This document shows positions 59,516 through 64,000 of a stretch of 64,000 nt of DNA, piece after piece. A program made the translations under genes and the position numbers. Each line of letters begins with the position of its first letter. The stretch's first letter is position 1. The notes below the pieces were generated by a model, which made no database searches, had not been told where the DNA came from, and saw nothing but the letters and a program-made list of their open reading frames with translations. This DNA comes from Emydura subglobosa (taxonomy: Eukaryota; Chordata; Testudines; Chelidae), in the NCBI GenBank assembly GCA_007922225.1, contig ML679958.1:55446838-55510837 (forward strand), written 5' to 3'.

Positions 59516-60162
59516 GCTGATCAATAATTTTCTGCCAAAACGCAGTTTCCTTGGAAAATGCCAGTTTGTCAAACCTGACACGTCTCATGAAAGTGAGTCA
59601 GGTTGCTGAACTTCCGCCAAATCTCAGGCAGGGTTCCAGCTGTCTGGCAAGCTATTGGGCAACCCTGCCATGCATTTTGCCCCAGTGCCATAGACCCTTG
59701 GTTTCTAGGGGAATGAAACCAAATTTCAAAAAGTCAAAATATCTCATGAATCAGAAATCACAAGTTTCAGCCAGATGTACTGTCAAGTCTTAGCCTAAAC
59801 CTATTGGACCATCCTTTCTCTCCTGGCGGCCCAGGCACCTCCATAGGGGTTGTCCACAGATCTCCTTTGCTGGAAATTTTTAATCCAGGTGCTACCTATC
59901 ATTTCAGAATTTCAAACAGTTGTCACTCAATTTGTGATTTAACTTTTCCCTCCCCCAACCACCATCTATTATCACTCAATGTGTTATCTAACCAGTTCTT
60001 GAGTTAGACTGAACGGCAGTGCCATTGAGAATGCTTATTGCTCCTTGCTCGGTTGAAAGTTCTGGTTGAAAGTAGCTGCCATTAATTTTGAAACTTTCTT
60101 GGCCATGGGAAGTGTAGATGTCAGTTTTCACAATCAGAGGACGTTACATGCACCCTTCCTAA
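59516..60162. other. No gene; possibly old repeat
   Basis: 59520-59790 has a repeat-like texture (AATTTTCTGCCAAAACG, TGGAAAATGCCAG) but no family could be assigned. Confidence 0.3.
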
Positions 60163-61712
60163 TTTCATAGAATCATAAAAATGTAGGACTGGAAGAGACC
60201 TCAAGAGGTCATCTAATCTAGTTTCCTGCACTCAAGGCAGGACTAACTAATAACTAGAGTACACTATGCCTGACTGGTATTTTCTAACCTGTTCTTTAAA
60301 GTCTCCAGTGATGAAGATTCCACAGCCTCCTTAGATAATTTGTTCCACTGCTTAACTATCCTGAAGGTTAGGAAGTTTTTCCTAGTGTCTAACTTAAACC
60401 TCCCTTGCTGCAGTTTAAGTCCATTGCTTCTTGTCCGATCCTCCCTCTATCAACTTTTTATATACTTGAAAATTGTTACCATGTTCCCCTTCTCCAGATT
60501 AAACAAACCCAGTGTTTTTCAATCTTCCCTCAGAGGTCATGTTTTCTAGACCTTTAATCATTTTTATTCCTCTCCTGTGGACTTTCTCCAATTCGGTCAC
60601 ATCTTTCCTGAAATGTGGCACCCAGAACTGGACACAGTACTCCAGCTGAGGCTTTGTCAGTGTGGAGTAGAGCAAAAGAATTATGCTCCTGTCTTGCTGA
60701 CAACACTCCTGCTAATACATCCCAGAATAATGTTTGCTGTTTTTGCAACAGTGTTACATTCTTAACCCATACTTAGCTTGTGATCCACAATAACCCCCAC
60801 ATCCCTTTCTGCAGTACTCCTTCCTAGCAGTCATTTCCCATGTTGTACGTGTGCAACTGATTGTTCCTTCATAAGTGGGGTACTTTGCATTTGTCCTTAT
60901 TGAATTGAATTCTATTTACTTCATACCATGTCTCCAGTTTGTCCACATTATTTTGAATTTTAATCCTATCCTCCAAAGCACTTGCAACCTCTCCCAGCTT
61001 GGTATTGTCCTCAGATTTAATATGTACACTCTCTATGCCATTATCTAAATCACTGATGAAGATATTGAACAGAACCAGATTCAGGACCAATCCCTGTGGG
61101 ACCCCACTCGATATGTCCTTCCAGCTTGACTGTCAGCCACTGATAACTACTTTCTGGGAACAGTTTTCCAACCAGTTATTCACGCACCTTATAGTAGCTC
61201 CATCTAGGCCCTACTAAAGTCAAGATATACCACATCTACCATTTTCCCCTATCCACAAAGCTTGTTACCCTGTCAAAGAAAGCTATTAGGTTGGTTTGAC
61301 ATGATTTGTTCTTGACAAATCCATGCTGACTGTTACTTATTACCTTATTATCTTCTAGGTTTGCAAATTGATTGCTGGATTATTTGCTCCATTATCTTTC
61401 TGGGTACTGAAATTAAACTGACTGGTCTGTAATTCCCCAAGTTGTCCTTATTGCCCTTTTTATAGATTGGCACTATATTTGCGCTCTTCCAGTCCTCTGG
61501 AATCACTCCCATTTTCCATGAGTTTTTTAAACTATTCACTAATGGTTCAGCTATCTCCTCAGTCGGCTTCTTGAGTATTCTAGGATGTATTTCATCAGGC
61601 CTTGTCAACTTGAAGACATCTAACTTGTCTAAGTAATTTTTAACTTGTCCTTTCCCTATTTTAGCCTCAGATCCAAGCTCATTTTCACTGACGTTCACTA
61701 TGTTAGACTAAG
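60163..61712 (-). pseudogene. CR1 LINE ORF2 remnant (RT region)
   Basis: The minus strand starts before RT (YLDKLDVFKLTRPDEIHPRI, WKSANIVPIYKKGNKDNLGN, YRPVSLISVPRKIMEQII at 61360-61650) and runs to the tail at 60163 (TTTCATAGAATCATAAAAATG). Upstream EN is absent, so 5'-truncated. About 1.55 kb, with frameshifts. Confidence 0.87.
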
Positions 61713-62885
61713 TTATTTGTTTCTTATTCTAATAAAAGTGAATTATTTACTTTTAGACCATTTAATGTCTTGCCTCTTCATTGAGATGTTTTGTTTGTTT
61801 GTTTGTTTTTTAATTAGGAATTCAAATAATTCATATAATATTCTTGTACTGCTGAAGATTTATCTGTCAGATGCCTTCAATTAGTCTTCTTTTTTTTAAG
61901 TTCCCGTGTTTGTGATCCTTACAGAATGTGAAAGCAGACACTGATTCTCTTCTGGGTTTTTTCGGTTTGTTCCCCTTCCCAGAATATGTACCAAACTAGC
62001 AGTAGCAACACAAGCTCCCCAGCCATTCCACACCTCAGCCTTGACTTCATAAACCAATCCAGTCGGCTATGCCTCTCTAGCACTTCCTTGTCTCAGAGTC
62101 CAGGGCACTGCCCCCTAGCTGTGCTGTTCAAGGTATCCATCCTCTTGCAAGTCAATATATTTCCATCGCCCACCAAAAGCAGAGTCTTTGGATTTCGGGA
62201 AATGAAAGAGAAGAGTACCAGCTCTTCTCCTTTCTGGCTCTCAAACCATTTCCATGGTCAGCAGCCCCTGCTGATTTGTGCTCACTGCTACTAGCATCTT
62301 TCCACTAGCTATATATTTTTTAAATTTTTGTATTGATGCCTTCACCTTCCCCTCCTAACCAGGATGGATTTTATCCAAAGAAGCCTTCATTTGTGATTGC
62401 AGAATAGTGGAGTTTGGGGCATCTAATAAAGTATTTTCAAACAATTCCCACTTATCCTATATATATTTTATGTTTAAATATTTCCTCCCACTTCATTTTG
62501 CCCAGAACTTTTTTTAGCTTTGTGAAATTGGCCTTTTTAAAGCACCAAGTATATATATTACTGTGGAGGACTGGTTGTACATAGCAAATGAAATTCCATC
62601 ATGACCACTTGGGACCTGTTGATGCCTTCCCTTGCTGAGGAATTCCCATGATGGCAGATGCTGCCGAATGCTGGTCTCGCAAATGGGATACACAGACACT
62701 CACAAAGACTATTGGGTGGGATTTGCAAAAGCACCAAAGGCCCATGTTCTCAAAGGTGCCTAAGCCCCATTGATTTCAATGTGAGTTAGACACCTAAATA
62801 CTTTGAGGATCAGAGCTTGAGTTAGGATGACAAATCACTGCTTTCAATCGTGTTTTGAAATTACACCCACACCACCAAGAAATGA
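61713..62885. other. No gene; possible LINE-like background
   Basis: No open frame. 61980-62640 has the mixed composition of old LINE sequence, but I could not identify motifs. Confidence 0.3.
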
Positions 62886-62887
62886 AA

Positions 62888-63045
62888 GGGAGCTGTGGTC
62901 TAGTAGCATGGGCAGAGACTTGTGAAGCCTAATCCTAGGCCTGCCATTAATTTGCTCTGTGAATTTGAGGAAAAATGACTCATCTGTCTCTTGCACCATT
63001 TATATAGTAGGGGCAATAATACTAACCTATCTAGGAGGTATTAGA
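62888..63045 (+). repeat. MIR-like SINE
   Basis: GAGCTGTGGTCTAGTAGCAT, CCTAGGCCTGCCATTAATTT, TGCTCTGTGAATTTGAGG, then GTAGGGGCAATAATACTAAC in MIR order. Confidence 0.6.
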
Positions 63046-64000
63046 CTCCTTGCATTCAGTTCCTCATTGCCCTACACTTCGTGTAAATCTTTTGCACCAG
63101 TGCACAGTGAGTGTGAAAGGATTGTGTTCTGAGCTGGCAACATTTTGCACTGATATAAAGGAGTACCAAGGGTGCAGGGGAAAGAGGAATCAGGCCCATT
63201 TCTGTTGGTCAAACATTCTGGAAAGTACTCAGTATTATTATTTTTGTATCTCTTTCAAATTCTATCATAATCAGGAACCTCCTTTTCAAATTCCCTGGAG
63301 AGACAATACTCTCCAGATGCCTCTAGTCAGGCATCCTGGCTTAAATTAAAATAACAGTTTCATTCATTTGACAGGAATAAAGTAAGTTTGCCAAATTTCC
63401 GTTGCTATCTCTGGATGGCACAACTCTGGGGTATTAATAAATAGTTTGTAACCTCGGGCCACCCAGCATGGATTACTTTGGAGGCATTTTATCTTACTGA
63501 AACAATTATAGCAGTTAATAGGTTAAGGGATATACTATATGTAAGACTTCTGAAAACCCTTTCACAAGTTTTTCATTCCTTATTTGAGATGCAGGGCACA
63601 ACTATTTAAGGATTAGCTCTCCCCTCTCCCAACGCATGTCTCTTTGATGATACCACATCATGCTATCTTCCCATGTGGAATGGGAATGGAGAAGAGATAT
63701 GCTAGGGGAGTTATTAGAATTAGGCTCTTTTTTTACCTTTAAGGCAATTACAAGACAAGACAAAAGTATCTAACGTGCAACATTTTCAGCATTTTTAACT
63801 CAGGCATTTTTATCTTGGCAAGCCATGAAAACACCCAGATATTTCCCCTTTTAAAAAGTGTCAGGTATTATAAACCTCAGCGAGCTTTAGCTCAAGTTTC
63901 TTTTTTACACATTCAAAATGGAAAATGTTTGCAGAGAAATTAATGGATCTTTTGACTCAGGAGCTGTGAATTATTGTTCTTGTCTTTTGGGGGGACAGAA
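63046..64000. other. No gene; unassigned
   Basis: AT-rich, no coding or repeat signature recognised. Confidence 0.4.

Overview
This looks like nuclear DNA of a sauropsid, most probably a turtle, with a crocodilian as the alternative. The evidence is the repeat mix: many CR1 LINE copies with the typical TTCTATGATTCT tail, a Penelope-like element with a GIY-YIG part, MIR-like SINEs, foldback hAT-type MITEs beginning (A/G)GTNTGTCTACA, a Harbinger transposon, a Tigger-like MITE and solo LTRs. There is no bacterial, phage or organellar signal, no CRISPR array, and no convincing tRNA or rRNA gene. All calls come from reading the sequence; no alignment or database search was run.

The only intact host gene is a four-exon protocadherin of the PCDH8/PAPC family on the minus strand (17786-22385). 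Exon 1 (19950-22385) encodes the signal peptide, six cadherin repeats, the transmembrane segment and the start of the tail. Three small exons (19313-19380, 19072-19205, 17786-18165) finish the cytoplasmic tail. Every junction has GT/AG sites and phases that join into one 1005-residue reading frame. Exon 1 is a CpG-dense island in an AT-rich region. An octamer plus TATA-like pair lies about 260 bp upstream of the ATG.

Layout. 1-17.2 kb is repeat-dominated: an LTR-like block, a degenerate G-rich minisatellite (2.0-2.8 kb), a solo LTR with a GTAC duplication (8044-8936), a decayed minus-strand LINE (9.9-11.4 kb), an (AAAG)n tract holding a 10-N gap, a CR1 fragment, a Penelope-like element (14.2-15.8 kb), and a solo LTR nested in a foldback MITE (16.2-17.3 kb). 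17.3-24.9 kb holds the PCDH8-like gene and its upstream DNA. 25-34 kb is mostly single-copy-looking AT-rich DNA with MITEs, MIRs and one old CR1. 34-46 kb is rich in CR1, including a near full-length minus-strand copy (about 41.2-45.5 kb) carrying two younger insertions. 46-52 kb is sparse, with a MIR split by a CR1. 52.4-55.8 kb is a two-gene Harbinger transposon: a plus-strand transposase remnant and a convergent, two-exon Myb/SANT-like gene. 56-64 kb holds more MITEs, an unclassified dispersed repeat, a CR1 and a MIR.

The biology is therefore one adhesion gene inside a gene-poor, transposon-built neighbourhood. I found no clear new multi-gene system. The least ordinary observations are a hammerhead-like motif in the tails of Penelope-type repeats, the predicted splicing of the Harbinger Myb gene, a tandem duplication inside a CR1 reverse transcriptase, a dispersed repeat of unknown class seen in three copies, and several nested insertions that give relative ages.
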